Shown here: in pieces, positions 26,909 through 35,106 of the stretch
Layout: each line of letters begins with the position of its first letter
Position numbering within the stretch: position 1 is the first letter of the stretch
Origin: Paraburkholderia sp. NMBU_R16
GTDB lineage: Bacteria > Pseudomonadota > Gammaproteobacteria > Burkholderiales > Burkholderiaceae
Assembly (NCBI RefSeq): GCF_013282575.1
Contig: NZ_JAAAYE010000003.1
Coordinates: forward strand, 62,001-126,000
Direction: 5' to 3'
DNA length: 64,000 bases
Translations under genes and position numbers: made by a program
Notes under the pieces: model-generated
The model's input: the letters and a program-made list of their open reading frames with translations, nothing else
The model's database searches: none
Told to the model about the DNA's origin: nothing

Positions 26909-28183
26909 TCAATAAAAAACGTCTTTGATCTGGTAGTACGCGCCGACGAGCGGCAAAAACCAAGGCTTGCCCGTATGCCCGGGAATCGCGGGCCAGTCGA
27001 AATCGCGCCACGGATTGGCAGCCGGATTACCGCTCATCACCTCGGCCATCACCTGCCCCATATGCGTCGACATCTGCGTGCCGTGTCCGCTGTAGCCCAT
27101 CGAAAACCATATGCCGCCATGCTGTCCGGCACGCGGCAGACGGTCGGCCGTGATATCGACGAGTCCGCCCCAGCAGTAGTCGATCCGCGCCCCCGCGAGG
27201 CTCGGAAAGAGCTGCGTGAGATTCGCGCGCAAGATGCGGCCGCTCTTCTCGTCGGATGGCTGCTCCGATGCCGTGAAGCGTGCCCGACCGCCGAACAGCA
27301 GGCGCGAGTCGGAGGTCACGCGAAAATAGTTGTGCATGAGGCGGCTCGTCGTGTACGAACGCCTCTTCGGGAAGAGGCGCGCTAACGCCGTTTCGGGCAG
27401 CGGCTCGGTCACGACGATGAACGAGCCGACCGGTGCCAGCCGCCGCCGGTACCATGAAAAAGGACCGTGCCGCGACGGCCCCGTCGCGATCAGCACCTGC
27501 TGAGCTCGCAACGTGCCGCGCGACGACTCCACGCGATACCCCGCGCCGTCCTTCTCGATCGACGTCACGGCCGCATGCTCGAAGAGCTGCGCGCCATGGC
27601 GTGCCGCCGCATTCGCGAGCCCGACGGCGAACTTGCCCATATGCATCTGCCCGCCGCGTTTTTGCAGGAGACCGCCGAAGAAGCCGTCGGAATCGACTTC
27701 GCTGCGAATCCGGTCCCGGCCGAGGATCTCGACGTCGGGATCGACCTCGCGATGAATCAGCTCGGCCGTGCGCTGCAAGTGTTCGAGATGACGCGGCTTC
27801 GATGCGAGCTTCAACTTGCCCGAAGCCAGGTAATCGCACTCGATCCGCTCCTCCCGAATCAGCCGCTCCACCGTATCGACGGCCGCCGCGTAAGCGCGGT
27901 AGCAGCCCTGCGCGCGCTCCACGCCAAGCTGCTGGCGCAGTGCAGCGTAATCCTGGGCCACGCCCGTGTTGCATTGACCGCCGTTGCGCCCCGATGCACC
28001 GCCTCCCATGCGTCCCGCATCGAGCACCGCGACGCTCGCGCCGCGACGACCGAACGCGAGCGCCGCAGAGAGCCCCGTGAAGCCGCCGCCGACGATAGCG
28101 ACGTCGACGCTTCCCTGCGCCGGCCCCTCGCTTGCGTAAACACCGACAGGCGCGGTATCGAGCCAGTAGGAATCGAGCTTCAT
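26909..28183 (-). CDS. FAD-dependent oxidoreductase, PuuB-like (gamma-glutamylputrescine oxidase family)
   Basis: DAO-family flavoprotein, 424 residues. The FAD motif is VDVAIVGGGFTGLSAAL near residue 28, followed by GGGASGRNGGQCNTG, a hallmark of the PuuB/OrdL group; the C-terminal GYSGHGTQMSTHMGQV contacts FAD. PuuB oxidises gamma-glutamylputrescine to an aldehyde with H2O2 release, but no gamma-glutamylputrescine synthetase (PuuA) or hydrolase (PuuD) is nearby, so another secondary amine is as likely. It lies between the HAD gene and the binding-protein gene on the same strand. Confidence 0.88.
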   Translation of the reverse strand: MKLDSYWLDTAPVGVYASEGPAQGSVDVAIVGGGFTGLSAALAFGRRGASVAVLDAGRMGGGASGRNGGQCNTGVAQDYAALRQQLGVERAQGCYRAYAAAVDTVERLIREERIECDYLASGKLKLASKPRHLEHLQRTAELIHREVDPDVEILGRDRIRSEVDSDGFFGGLLQKRGGQMHMGKFAVGLANAAARHGAQLFEHAAVTSIEKDGAGYRVESSRGTLRAQQVLIATGPSRHGPFSWYRRRLAPVGSFIVVTEPLPETALARLFPKRRSYTTSRLMHNYFRVTSDSRLLFGGRARFTASEQPSDEKSGRILRANLTQLFPSLAGARIDYCWGGLVDITADRLPRAGQHGGIWFSMGYSGHGTQMSTHMGQVMAEVMSGNPAANPWRDFDWPAIPGHTGKPWFLPLVGAYYQIKDVFY

Positions 28184-28238
28184 CGTGCAACCTCGGGGCT
28201 AAGCCGGGTGAAAGAACGCGCTTGCGACCAATGATCGA

Positions 28239-28907
28239 TCACAGGCCGAGCTGCGCCGCGAGTTCGCCGATCGTCTTCACCTCGGTGTACTCGTAATACG
28301 GCGTGCCCGGCTCATGGCCGCGATTGATGAACGCCTTGTGCTTGATGCCGAGATCGTGCGCCGTCATCAGGTCGTAGCGCAGGCTCGACGAAACGTGCAG
28401 CACGTCCTGCGGGTTGCAGTCCAGTTGGTCGAACATGTATTCGAAACCCCGCATGCGCGGCTTGTACGACTGCGCCTGCTGCGCGGTGAAGACCCGATGG
28501 AACGGGGCGCCGAGCTTGTCGACATTGCTCTGGATCTGATCGTCCGAGGCGTTCGACAGAATCACGAGCTTGTATTTTTTCGCAAGGCGCGAAAGGCCTT
28601 CCGGTACATCCGGATGCGGGCCCCAGGTCGGCACGGCGAGATAGAACTTTTCCGCTTCGGCTTCGTTGAATTCGACCTTCATGCGCTCACAGGTGCGGCG
28701 CACCGAGTTGACGACGACGTCGCGATAGGGTTTCCATGCGCCGAGCACTTCGTCCAGCCGATAGGCCGCGAAGAACGCGACGAACTTTTCCAGTTCCGCG
28801 CCCTTCAGACGATCGCCATACATCTCGCGTGCCATATCCGCCATGCGGAATTTCGTCAGGGTGCCGTAGCAGTCGAAGGTGATGTATTTGGGCTCGAAGT
28901 CGATCAT
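28239..28907 (-). CDS. HAD-superfamily hydrolase annotated-like type II haloacid dehalogenase, with altered active-site residues
   Basis: A 222-residue HAD protein with nucleophile D12 (FDCYGTL), S118 (LSNAS) and K149 (YKPR), a layout resembling L-2-haloacid dehalogenase. Two dehalogenase residues are not matched: the Tyr six positions after the lysine is Phe (F155), and the SSN segment reads SSS at 173-175 with the following Asp shifted by one. I therefore would not call it a dehalogenase; a phosphatase-like or other hydrolytic role on a locus intermediate is possible. AAGGATTG precedes the ATG at 28907. Confidence 0.8.
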   Translation of the reverse strand: MIDFEPKYITFDCYGTLTKFRMADMAREMYGDRLKGAELEKFVAFFAAYRLDEVLGAWKPYRDVVVNSVRRTCERMKVEFNEAEAEKFYLAVPTWGPHPDVPEGLSRLAKKYKLVILSNASDDQIQSNVDKLGAPFHRVFTAQQAQSYKPRMRGFEYMFDQLDCNPQDVLHVSSSLRYDLMTAHDLGIKHKAFINRGHEPGTPYYEYTEVKTIGELAAQLGL

Positions 28908-28932
28908 GGTGACAATCCTTTTGTTTGTCTAA

Positions 28933-28951
28933 TGAGCCCATTTTGGGCTCA
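28933..28951. promoter_or_regulatory. Perfect inverted repeat upstream of the HAD gene
   Basis: TGAGCCCA (28933-28940), TTT, TGGGCTCA (28944-28951): a perfect 8-bp dyad 26 nt before the HAD start codon, in the gap after the aldehyde dehydrogenase gene. It could be an operator or an RNA hairpin; no T tract follows on the minus strand, which argues against a terminator. Confidence 0.45.
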
Positions 28952-29123
28952 GTGGCGAAAGACAGGTAGAAAGCGTCTATACGAAAATTAAAGCAGTCCA
29001 AAATAAGCCGTGTCGTCGATTAGGGGCGGCTCGGCGATACAAATCACTCGTTCGGGACCGCTGCGACAGCAGATCGTGCTGGGCGGGCTGCGCGCCGATT
29101 CGTTGGGATTCACGGCGGTATCG

Positions 29124-30602
29124 TCAGCTCCGGGTATCGATGAGCACGCTTTTGAAACGAAGGTGGGCTTCATAGCCGAGCCGTCCAAGATCCTTGCCGA
29201 TACCCGAGCGCTTGTATCCGCCCGTCGGCATCGCGAAGTCGTTCGTACGGCCATAACGGTTGACCCACACCGTGCCCGCCTCCAGTGCACGCACGAGGCG
29301 CAACGCGCGGCCGATATCCGCCGTGTGAACGCCGGCCGCCAGCCCGTAGTCGGGATGCGAGGCGAGCGCGAGTGCCTCCTCTTCCGTCTCGAACGTCTGC
29401 ACGGTGAGCACCGGGCCGAAGATTTCTGCGCACACGGCTTCTGTTTGCGGTGTGACATCGGTGAGGATCGTCGGCAGGTAGAACGCGCCTGACACGGCGG
29501 CATCGGCGCGCCGGCCGCCGCATCGCACGACGGCGCCTTGAGCTGCGCTGCGTTCGACGATGGCCTCGATGCGCGCGGCTTGCGCCTCGGAAACGATCGG
29601 TGGCAGCGTCGTGCCCGCCGCCCAGGTAGCGCCGGCACGCAGCGTCGCGAATGCCTGGCCAATGCGCTCCACCAGTTCCTCGGCCACTGCGCGCTGAACG
29701 AGCAGACGTGAACCCGCCACGCACACCTGCCCCGCGTTGCCCGATATGGCTCCCGCGATTCGACGCGCAACTTCGTCGATCTTCGGCGCGTCGGCAAAGA
29801 CCAACTGAGGGCTCTTGCCGCCGAGCTCCAGCGTGAGCGGCTTCGTGCCGGACTCGGCGCAGGCCGTCATGATCTGGGCACCCGCGCGGGTGGACCCCGT
29901 GAACGTGACCTTGGCGATGCCCGGATGCCGCACGAGCGCATCGCCCGTCGTCGCGCCGTCGCCTTGCACGACGTTGAATATGCCCGCCGGTATGCCGGCC
30001 TCGATGGCGAGTTCAGCGAGACGCAGCACGGAGAACGGCGTCATCTCGGAGGGTTTGACGACGACCGCATTGCCCGCCGCCAGCGCAGGTCCGATCTTCC
30101 AGGACGCCATCACGAGCGGGAAATTCCATGGCGCGATGGCCGCCACGACACCATACGGTTCGGCGATCGTCATGCCCAGATGATCGTGGTCGGTGGCCAC
30201 GAGTTCGCCGCCGACCTTGTCGGCGAACTCGGCGTAAAAGCGGATGCCTTCGGCGGTGAACGGGACATCCCAGTTGTACGCATCCCGCACGGGCCGCGTC
30301 GAGCCGATAGCCTCGAGCGGTGCAAGCGTGCCGGCATCGGCGGCGATCAGATCGGCGAAGCGGCGCAGCATACGCGCGCGCTCGCGCGGCGCCATGCTCG
30401 GCCAGCCGCTTTCGCGAAACGCGCGCGACGCATTTTCGACCGCTCGAGCCACGGTCTCGGCATCCGCAATCGGTATCGAGGCATATGCGGCGCCGTCGGA
30501 AGGGCGCAACACGTCCCTTCGAGCGGTGCGCTGATCGATCCACTCGCCGCCAATGAAGTGGCCGCTGCGTATCGCGACGGCGGAAGGCTCGAACTGATCC
30601 AT
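29124..30602 (-). CDS. NAD(P)-dependent aldehyde dehydrogenase
   Basis: Aldehyde dehydrogenase of 492 residues, typical length, cytoplasmic. Catalytic residues are clear: N160 (APWNFP), E259 (LELGGKSPQ) and C294 (GQVCVAGSRL), with the nucleotide motif TFTGSTRAG at about 233-241. It resembles the PuuC/betaine-aldehyde group, so it would oxidise an aminoaldehyde made by the PuuB-like or DadA-like enzymes. The ATG at 30602 begins MDQFEPSAVA; an upstream in-frame ATG at 30638 is less likely. It is divergent from the GNAT gene across a region with strong inverted repeats. Confidence 0.92.
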   Translation of the reverse strand: MDQFEPSAVAIRSGHFIGGEWIDQRTARRDVLRPSDGAAYASIPIADAETVARAVENASRAFRESGWPSMAPRERARMLRRFADLIAADAGTLAPLEAIGSTRPVRDAYNWDVPFTAEGIRFYAEFADKVGGELVATDHDHLGMTIAEPYGVVAAIAPWNFPLVMASWKIGPALAAGNAVVVKPSEMTPFSVLRLAELAIEAGIPAGIFNVVQGDGATTGDALVRHPGIAKVTFTGSTRAGAQIMTACAESGTKPLTLELGGKSPQLVFADAPKIDEVARRIAGAISGNAGQVCVAGSRLLVQRAVAEELVERIGQAFATLRAGATWAAGTTLPPIVSEAQAARIEAIVERSAAQGAVVRCGGRRADAAVSGAFYLPTILTDVTPQTEAVCAEIFGPVLTVQTFETEEEALALASHPDYGLAAGVHTADIGRALRLVRALEAGTVWVNRYGRTNDFAMPTGGYKRSGIGKDLGRLGYEAHLRFKSVLIDTRS

Positions 30603-30724
30603 GATATGAAGTCTTCGAACGGTTTCGATGACACACATCGTAGTGCGACCGCCACCGCATATTTCGCCGACAAAATTTCGCCATCAGCAGATTCGATGCG
30701 TTATCGAGCGTCGTACGGTGCGTT

Positions 30725-30754
30725 TTGCAGTGCATCACATCCGGGACACTGCAA
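30725..30754. promoter_or_regulatory. Perfect 8-bp inverted repeat in aldehyde dehydrogenase/GNAT divergent region
   Basis: TTGCAGTG (30725-30732) and CACTGCAA (30747-30754) are exact reverse complements, with half-site starts 22 bp apart, that is two helical turns. This is the form of a dimeric regulator site between two divergent genes. The regulator is unknown. Confidence 0.55.
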
Positions 30755-30796
30755 CGAGGCGACGACAGGAAGATCGTCCTAGTCAGCCGTGGGGCA

Positions 30797-30809
30797 CACT
30801 GTGACAGTG
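30797..30809. promoter_or_regulatory. CACTG-TGA-CAGTG palindrome upstream of the GNAT gene
   Basis: A perfect 5-3-5 palindrome, 38 nt before the GNAT start. Its half-sites are the CAGTG core shared with the 30725-30754 repeat, but in opposite arrangement and spacing, so it may be a second site for the same regulator. Confidence 0.4.
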
Positions 30810-30847
30810 AATATCCGATGTATGCGCACACAGAACAGGAGGCCGAC

Positions 30848-31732
30848 GTGCTCGATCGAATCCCCAATAGCGGCGTTAGTCTGCGCGAGTTTGCGGACGA
30901 CGATCTCAGCGCCGCTCACGCGTTGTCCCGGTCGGTACGCTGGCGTCACCGCCCGGAGGACTGGCGGTTCGCCGCGCACACCGGCAAGGGGATCGTGGCG
31001 GTCGATGAAGACGGAACGCTGGTCGGTTCGGCATTCGCGTGGCGGTTCGGCGACGATGCGGCCACGATCGGGATGCTGATCGTGGCGCCCGATCACGAGC
31101 GCCACGGCATCGGCCGTGCGATGATCACACACTGGATGCACGCGCTCGCGCCGCGCACGCTGTTGCTCCACGCAAGCGACGCCGCTTTGCCGCTCGTCGA
31201 GCAGCTCGGGTTTCGTCGGTTGGGACGCATCCATCAGCACCAAGGGGCGGCGTTTCATCCTCCGCTCGTGTCGCTGCCGCCCGGCGAACGGTTGAGACCG
31301 GTCGGCGCCAACGACACGCCCCGGCTCGTCGAACTCGCCTCGCGTGCCAGCGGGCTCGATCGACGGGAGCTGATGCCGGCGCTGCTCGATATCGCGAGCG
31401 GGATCGCACTCGATCGGGACGGCGAGCTGATCGGGTTTGCGTTGTTTCGGCGCTTCGGCGATGGGCATGTCATCGGGCCGGTGATCGCGCCCGAGTCGAC
31501 GGATTCGTGCCGGGCCAAAGCCCTCATCAGTCATTGGCTCGCGTCCAACGCGGGGATGTTCGTGCGCATCGACACGCCTCGCGAGTTGGGGCTTTCGGAT
31601 TGGCTCGAAGACGTAGGATTGCCGCTCGTCGATCATATCGAACGGACGGCGTACGGCGCGCCGGATGTGGGACCGTCGGCGGCCGATACCGCATTGAAGC
31701 AGTTTGCGATCACGAGTCAGGCGGTCTGGTGA
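30848..31732 (+). CDS. Double-domain GNAT acetyltransferase
   Basis: A 294-residue protein with two GNAT modules. The first has the acetyl-CoA motif ERHGIGRAMI (V-x-x-x-x-R-x-G-x-G/A type), preceded by a strand (IGMLIVAPDH). The second, from about residue 150, keeps the fold pattern (IGFALFRRFGDGHVIGPVIAP) but lacks a clear R-x-x-G-x-G/A loop and may be inactive or structural. I chose the GTG at 30848 because a perfect AGGAGG lies 5 nt upstream; ATG at 30818 is in frame but has no such site. It is divergent from the aldehyde dehydrogenase and may acetylate a locus metabolite. Confidence 0.8.
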   Translation: MLDRIPNSGVSLREFADDDLSAAHALSRSVRWRHRPEDWRFAAHTGKGIVAVDEDGTLVGSAFAWRFGDDAATIGMLIVAPDHERHGIGRAMITHWMHALAPRTLLLHASDAALPLVEQLGFRRLGRIHQHQGAAFHPPLVSLPPGERLRPVGANDTPRLVELASRASGLDRRELMPALLDIASGIALDRDGELIGFALFRRFGDGHVIGPVIAPESTDSCRAKALISHWLASNAGMFVRIDTPRELGLSDWLEDVGLPLVDHIERTAYGAPDVGPSAADTALKQFAITSQAVW

Positions 31733-31762
31733 GCGTGAGGCGGTCGGAACGAAGGCGCGCCG

Positions 31763-31768
31763 TATAAT
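31763..31768 (+). promoter_or_regulatory. Candidate -10 element for yggS-proC
   Basis: A perfect TATAAT, 40 nt before the yggS ATG and after the GNAT stop. No good -35 hexamer at the usual distance, so strength is uncertain. Confidence 0.4.
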
Positions 31769-31807
31769 CCCCCAGTCGCTGCCCACCGCTTTCCGCTTCG
31801 CATCGCC

Positions 31808-32506
31808 ATGTCCGACATCGCCCGCCATCTCGACGCCGTCCATCGCCGCATCGTGCAGGCTGCACGAGCGGCCGGCCGCGACAGCGCATCCGTCCGACTG
31901 CTAGCCGTTTCGAAGACATTTCCCGCCGAGGACGTGCGCACCGCATTTGCAGCAGGCCAACGCGCGTTCGGCGAGAACTACGTGCAGGAGGCCATCGGCA
32001 AAATCGAGGCGCTCGCCGAGCTGCGCACCGATCTCGAATGGCATTTCATCGGCCCGCTGCAATCGAACAAGACGCGCCCCGTCGCCGAGCATTTCGACTG
32101 GGTCCATTCAGTCGACCGTCTCAAGATCGCGCAACGGCTTTCCGAGCAGCGCCCCGACTCGCTGCCTGCACTCAACGTCTGCCTGCAAGTCAACGTGAGC
32201 GGGGAAGCATCGAAAAGCGGCGTATCGCCCGCCGACGCATCGGCACTCGCGCACGAGATCGCCGCGTTACCGCGGCTGACGCTACGCGGCCTGATGGCGA
32301 TCCCCGAACCGGCGGCCGATCCCGATGCGCAACGCGTGCCGCACCGCGTCCTGCGCGCGCTGTTCGACGATTTACGCGCGGAAGGTCTCGCACTCGATAC
32401 GCTCTCGATGGGTATGTCGGCCGATCTCGAGGCGGCCGTGCTCGAAGGCGCGACGCTCGTGCGGATCGGTACCGCCATCTTCGGTGCCCGCGACTACGCC
32501 CACTGA
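31808..32506 (+). CDS. yggS: YggS-family pyridoxal 5'-phosphate homeostasis protein
   Basis: PLP-binding protein (PLPBP/YggS/Alr N-terminal family), 232 residues, cytoplasmic. The PLP lysine is K36 in LLAVSKTFP; other hallmarks are FGENYVQEA, WHFIGPLQSNK and the C-terminal LSMGMSADLEAAV phosphate-binding loop. Members buffer free PLP and influence amino-acid metabolism without known catalysis. It precedes proC by 27 nt, the usual arrangement in proteobacteria. Confidence 0.94.
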   Translation: MSDIARHLDAVHRRIVQAARAAGRDSASVRLLAVSKTFPAEDVRTAFAAGQRAFGENYVQEAIGKIEALAELRTDLEWHFIGPLQSNKTRPVAEHFDWVHSVDRLKIAQRLSEQRPDSLPALNVCLQVNVSGEASKSGVSPADASALAHEIAALPRLTLRGLMAIPEPAADPDAQRVPHRVLRALFDDLRAEGLALDTLSMGMSADLEAAVLEGATLVRIGTAIFGARDYAH

Positions 32507-32533
32507 CTCTTCCTACAGCACGAACCATCCACC

Positions 32534-33346
32534 ATGAAAATCGCATTCATCGGCGGCGGCAACATGGCCGCGGCATTGATCGGCGGCCTCGTCAAACGTG
32601 GCACCGCGGCCTCGGAGCTCTACGCCATCGATCCCAACGAAGACGCGCGCGCCCGCATCCACGCGCAGTTCGGCGTCAAGACCGGCGCGGCAGCCGACAC
32701 CGCATTGCGCGACTATGACGCCATCGTGCTCGCCGTCAAACCGCAAGTGATGAAAAGCGTCGCGGCGGCCCTGGCGCCGCAGCTGGCGACGCAGCTCGTC
32801 GTCAGCATCGCAGCCGGGATTCGTGGGTCAGACATTGCACGTTGGCTCGACGGCTACACGCGCATCGTCCGTGCGATGCCGAATACGCCGGCGCTGATCG
32901 GCATGGGCGTCACGGGCCTCGTCGCGCTGCCGGGCGTCGATGCCGCTGGGCGCTCGCTCGCGTCCGATGTGCTGGGTGCGGTCGGCGACACGGTATGGTT
33001 CGACGACGAAGCGAAAATCGATGCGGTCACGGCCATCTCGGGCAGCGGTCCCGCCTACGTCTTCTATTTCATCGAGGCGTTGCAAGAGGCCGCGCGCCAA
33101 TTGGGGCTCGGCGACGAAGAAGGCCGCGCGCTCGCGCTCGCGACGTTCGCGGGCGCGGCACAGCTCGCGGTGCAGTCGGACGAGGCCGCCAGCGTGCTGC
33201 GCGAGCGCGTTACGTCGAAAGGCGGCACGACGGCCGCGGCCCTCGCCTCGTTCGAGGCGCAAGGCGTCAAGGCGGCGATCGTCAAGGGTGTACTCGCCGC
33301 CGACGCGCGCGCGAAGGAAATGGGCGACGAACTCGGCAAGCAGTGA
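32534..33346 (+). CDS. proC: Pyrroline-5-carboxylate reductase
   Basis: ProC reduces 1-pyrroline-5-carboxylate to proline with NAD(P)H, the last step of proline synthesis. The 270 residues begin with the Rossmann motif MKIAFIGGGNMAAALIGG; the dimerisation and substrate domain shows ISGSGPAYVFYFIEAL and VTSKGGTTAAAL. Start at 32534 follows yggS closely. It converges with ubiA across a short hairpin. Confidence 0.95.
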   Translation: MKIAFIGGGNMAAALIGGLVKRGTAASELYAIDPNEDARARIHAQFGVKTGAAADTALRDYDAIVLAVKPQVMKSVAAALAPQLATQLVVSIAAGIRGSDIARWLDGYTRIVRAMPNTPALIGMGVTGLVALPGVDAAGRSLASDVLGAVGDTVWFDDEAKIDAVTAISGSGPAYVFYFIEALQEAARQLGLGDEEGRALALATFAGAAQLAVQSDEAASVLRERVTSKGGTTAAALASFEAQGVKAAIVKGVLAADARAKEMGDELGKQ

Positions 33347-33392
33347 GCTGCTGCCGAATCGATGCAATCTGCAAGAAAGTAGTGGTTCGCGA

Positions 33393-33413
33393 GTCCCGCC
33401 TCAGCGGCGGGAC
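33393..33413. terminator. Hairpin between convergent proC and ubiA
   Basis: GTCCCGCC (33393-33400) and GGCGGGAC (33406-33413) form a perfect 8-bp GC stem with a TCAGC loop, 10 nt past the ubiA stop on the minus strand and 47 nt past proC. No T tract on either side. Confidence 0.45.
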
Positions 33414-33423
33414 GATCGCCGCG

Positions 33424-34299
33424 CTATAGGCCGGCGATGACGTACTGCGCGGCGATCCCCGCGAAAAGCGCGCCGCCAAGCCAGTTGTTGTGAAGAAACG
33501 CCGCGAAACAGGCCATGCGCTCGCGCTCGCGGATGAGTGTGTAGTGATAGCCGGCGCAGCCGAGCGCGACCGCCCAGCCTACCCAAAACGGCCAGCCGAA
33601 ACCGAGCGCCGCGCCAATCGCTGCATAGATGCCGAACACGGCGGCATAACACAGCATGACGGCAGCGACATCGAAGCGGCCGAACGTGATCGCCGAAGTG
33701 CGAATGCCGATCTTCAGATCGTCATCGCGATCGACCATGGCGTACTCGGTATCGTAAGCCACCGCCCAGAACACGTTGGCCAGCAGCATGATCCAGGCGA
33801 GCATCGGGACGCGGTCCTGAATGGCCGCAAATGCCATCGGAATGCCGAAACCGAACGCGATGCCCAGATACGCCTGCGGGATCGCGAAAAAGCGCTTCAT
33901 GAATGGATACGAGCCCGCCACGAACAGCGCGACGACCGACAACGCTTTCGTCAGTCCATTGAGCGGCAGGATCAGCAAAAACGAAACGACCGACAGCACG
34001 GCCGCAATCGCCAGCGCTTCCCACGCCTGGATCTTGCCCGAAGTCAGCGGCCGGTTCTCGGTGCGTTTCACGTAGCGATCGAAATCGCGGTCGGCGTAGT
34101 CGTTGATCGCGCACCCGGCCGAGCGCATGAGCACGGTGCCCAATGCGAAGATGACGATCAGCGACGGCGCGGGATGCCCGCCCGAAGCGATCCAGAGCGC
34201 GTTCAATGTCGGCCAGAGCAGCAGCAGACTGCCGATCGGCTTGTCCATGCGGATCAAGCGCAGATAAAGCGGAAAGCGGGCAAACATCGGTGCGGACAT
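33424..34299 (-). CDS. ubiA: 4-hydroxybenzoate octaprenyltransferase
   Basis: UbiA attaches the polyprenyl chain to 4-hydroxybenzoate in ubiquinone synthesis; integral inner-membrane protein of 291 residues with about eight or nine helices. The first Asp-rich prenyl-diphosphate motif, NDYADRDFD, is at residues 66-74, and the second is seen around [27 protein letters not shown] at the N-terminus is characteristic. The ATG at 34299 is used; MFARFPLY, four residues on, is an alternative. Confidence 0.94.
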   Translation of the reverse strand: MSAPMFARFPLYLRLIRMDKPIGSLLLLWPTLNALWIASGGHPAPSLIVIFALGTVLMRSAGCAINDYADRDFDRYVKRTENRPLTSGKIQAWEALAIAAVLSVVSFLLILPLNGLTKALSVVALFVAGSYPFMKRFFAIPQAYLGIAFGFGIPMAFAAIQDRVPMLAWIMLLANVFWAVAYDTEYAMVDRDDDLKIGIRTSAITFGRFDVAAVMLCYAAVFGIYAAIGAALGFGWPFWVGWAVALGCAGYHYTLIRERERMACFAAFLHNNWLGGALFAGIAAQYVIAGL

Positions 34300-34366
34300 C
34301 GCGTGGGCGGGACTGACTGAAACTGAGATGCCGCTATTTTAAGGCTGAAAATCGGCTGCCGAATGC

Positions 34367-34400
34367 AAACGGGACGCCCGAACAGCGGCGTCCCGTTTTT
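34367..34400. terminator. Intrinsic terminator between dps and ubiA
   Basis: A perfect 12-bp stem, AAACGGGACGCC (34367-34378) with GGCGTCCCGTTT (34387-34398), and an 8-nt loop. It lies 40 nt past the dps stop on the minus strand and before ubiA. The T run is better on the plus strand, but only the minus-strand dps transcript reaches it from a known gene. Confidence 0.6.
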
Positions 34401-34440
34401 ACGTGCGGTGAGGTGGCCGGCGGGTGCCACCGACGTTGCC

Positions 34441-34929
34441 TCAGGCGAGCATGGCACGCAACATCCAGGCGGTTTTCTCGTGCGTCTGCATACGCTGTGT
34501 CAGCAAATCGGCCGTGGGTTCGTCGTGCGCCGCATCCGTCGTCGGAAAAATCGCGCGGGCGGTACGCACCACCGCTTCCTGCCCTTCGACCAGTTGGCGA
34601 ATCATCTCTTCCGCGCTCGGCACGCCATCGGCCTCGGGAATCGACGACAGCTTCGCGAATTCCTTGTAGCTCCCCGGCGCGGGCACACCCAGCGCACGAA
34701 TCCGCTCGGCGATCGCATCGACCGCCAGCGCGAGTTCGGTGTACTGCGTCTCGAACATGAGGTGCAGCGTATTGAACATCGGCCCCGTCACGTTCCAATG
34801 GAAGTTGTGCGTCTTCAGATAGAGCGTGTAGGTATCGGCGAGCAGGCGCGAAAGCCCCTCGGCGATTTTCTTGCGGTCTTTGTCGTTGATGCCGATGTCG
34901 ATCTGCGATGCGGTGTTTTTCTTTGCCAT
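34441..34929 (-). CDS. dps: Dps-family DNA-binding ferritin-like protein
   Basis: Dps forms a dodecamer that oxidises and stores iron with H2O2 and protects DNA. The 162 residues include the ferroxidase-site segment [12 protein letters not shown] (41-52) with H44 and H56, and a Lys-rich N-terminus (MAKKN...DKDRKK) suited to DNA binding. The ATG at 34929 follows AAGGAAC. It lies downstream of the catalase gene and oxyR on the same strand, as part of a peroxide-defence block. Confidence 0.94.
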   Translation of the reverse strand: MAKKNTASQIDIGINDKDRKKIAEGLSRLLADTYTLYLKTHNFHWNVTGPMFNTLHLMFETQYTELALAVDAIAERIRALGVPAPGSYKEFAKLSSIPEADGVPSAEEMIRQLVEGQEAVVRTARAIFPTTDAAHDEPTADLLTQRMQTHEKTAWMLRAMLA

Positions 34930-35106
34930 GGCTGTTCCTTGCAAGAGAGATGCGAACGGTGCGAGACGGCAGATGTGCTGCGCCAACCGAAGGCGCTCGT
35001 GCTTCCCGCATCGGGCGAGCGCCAGTGTAGCCCACTCGAACGTTGCGGCGCCACCTTGGGCGGGAGCCACCTTGGCGGGCCCCGCATTCGGCATCGCTCG
35101 ACGTCC

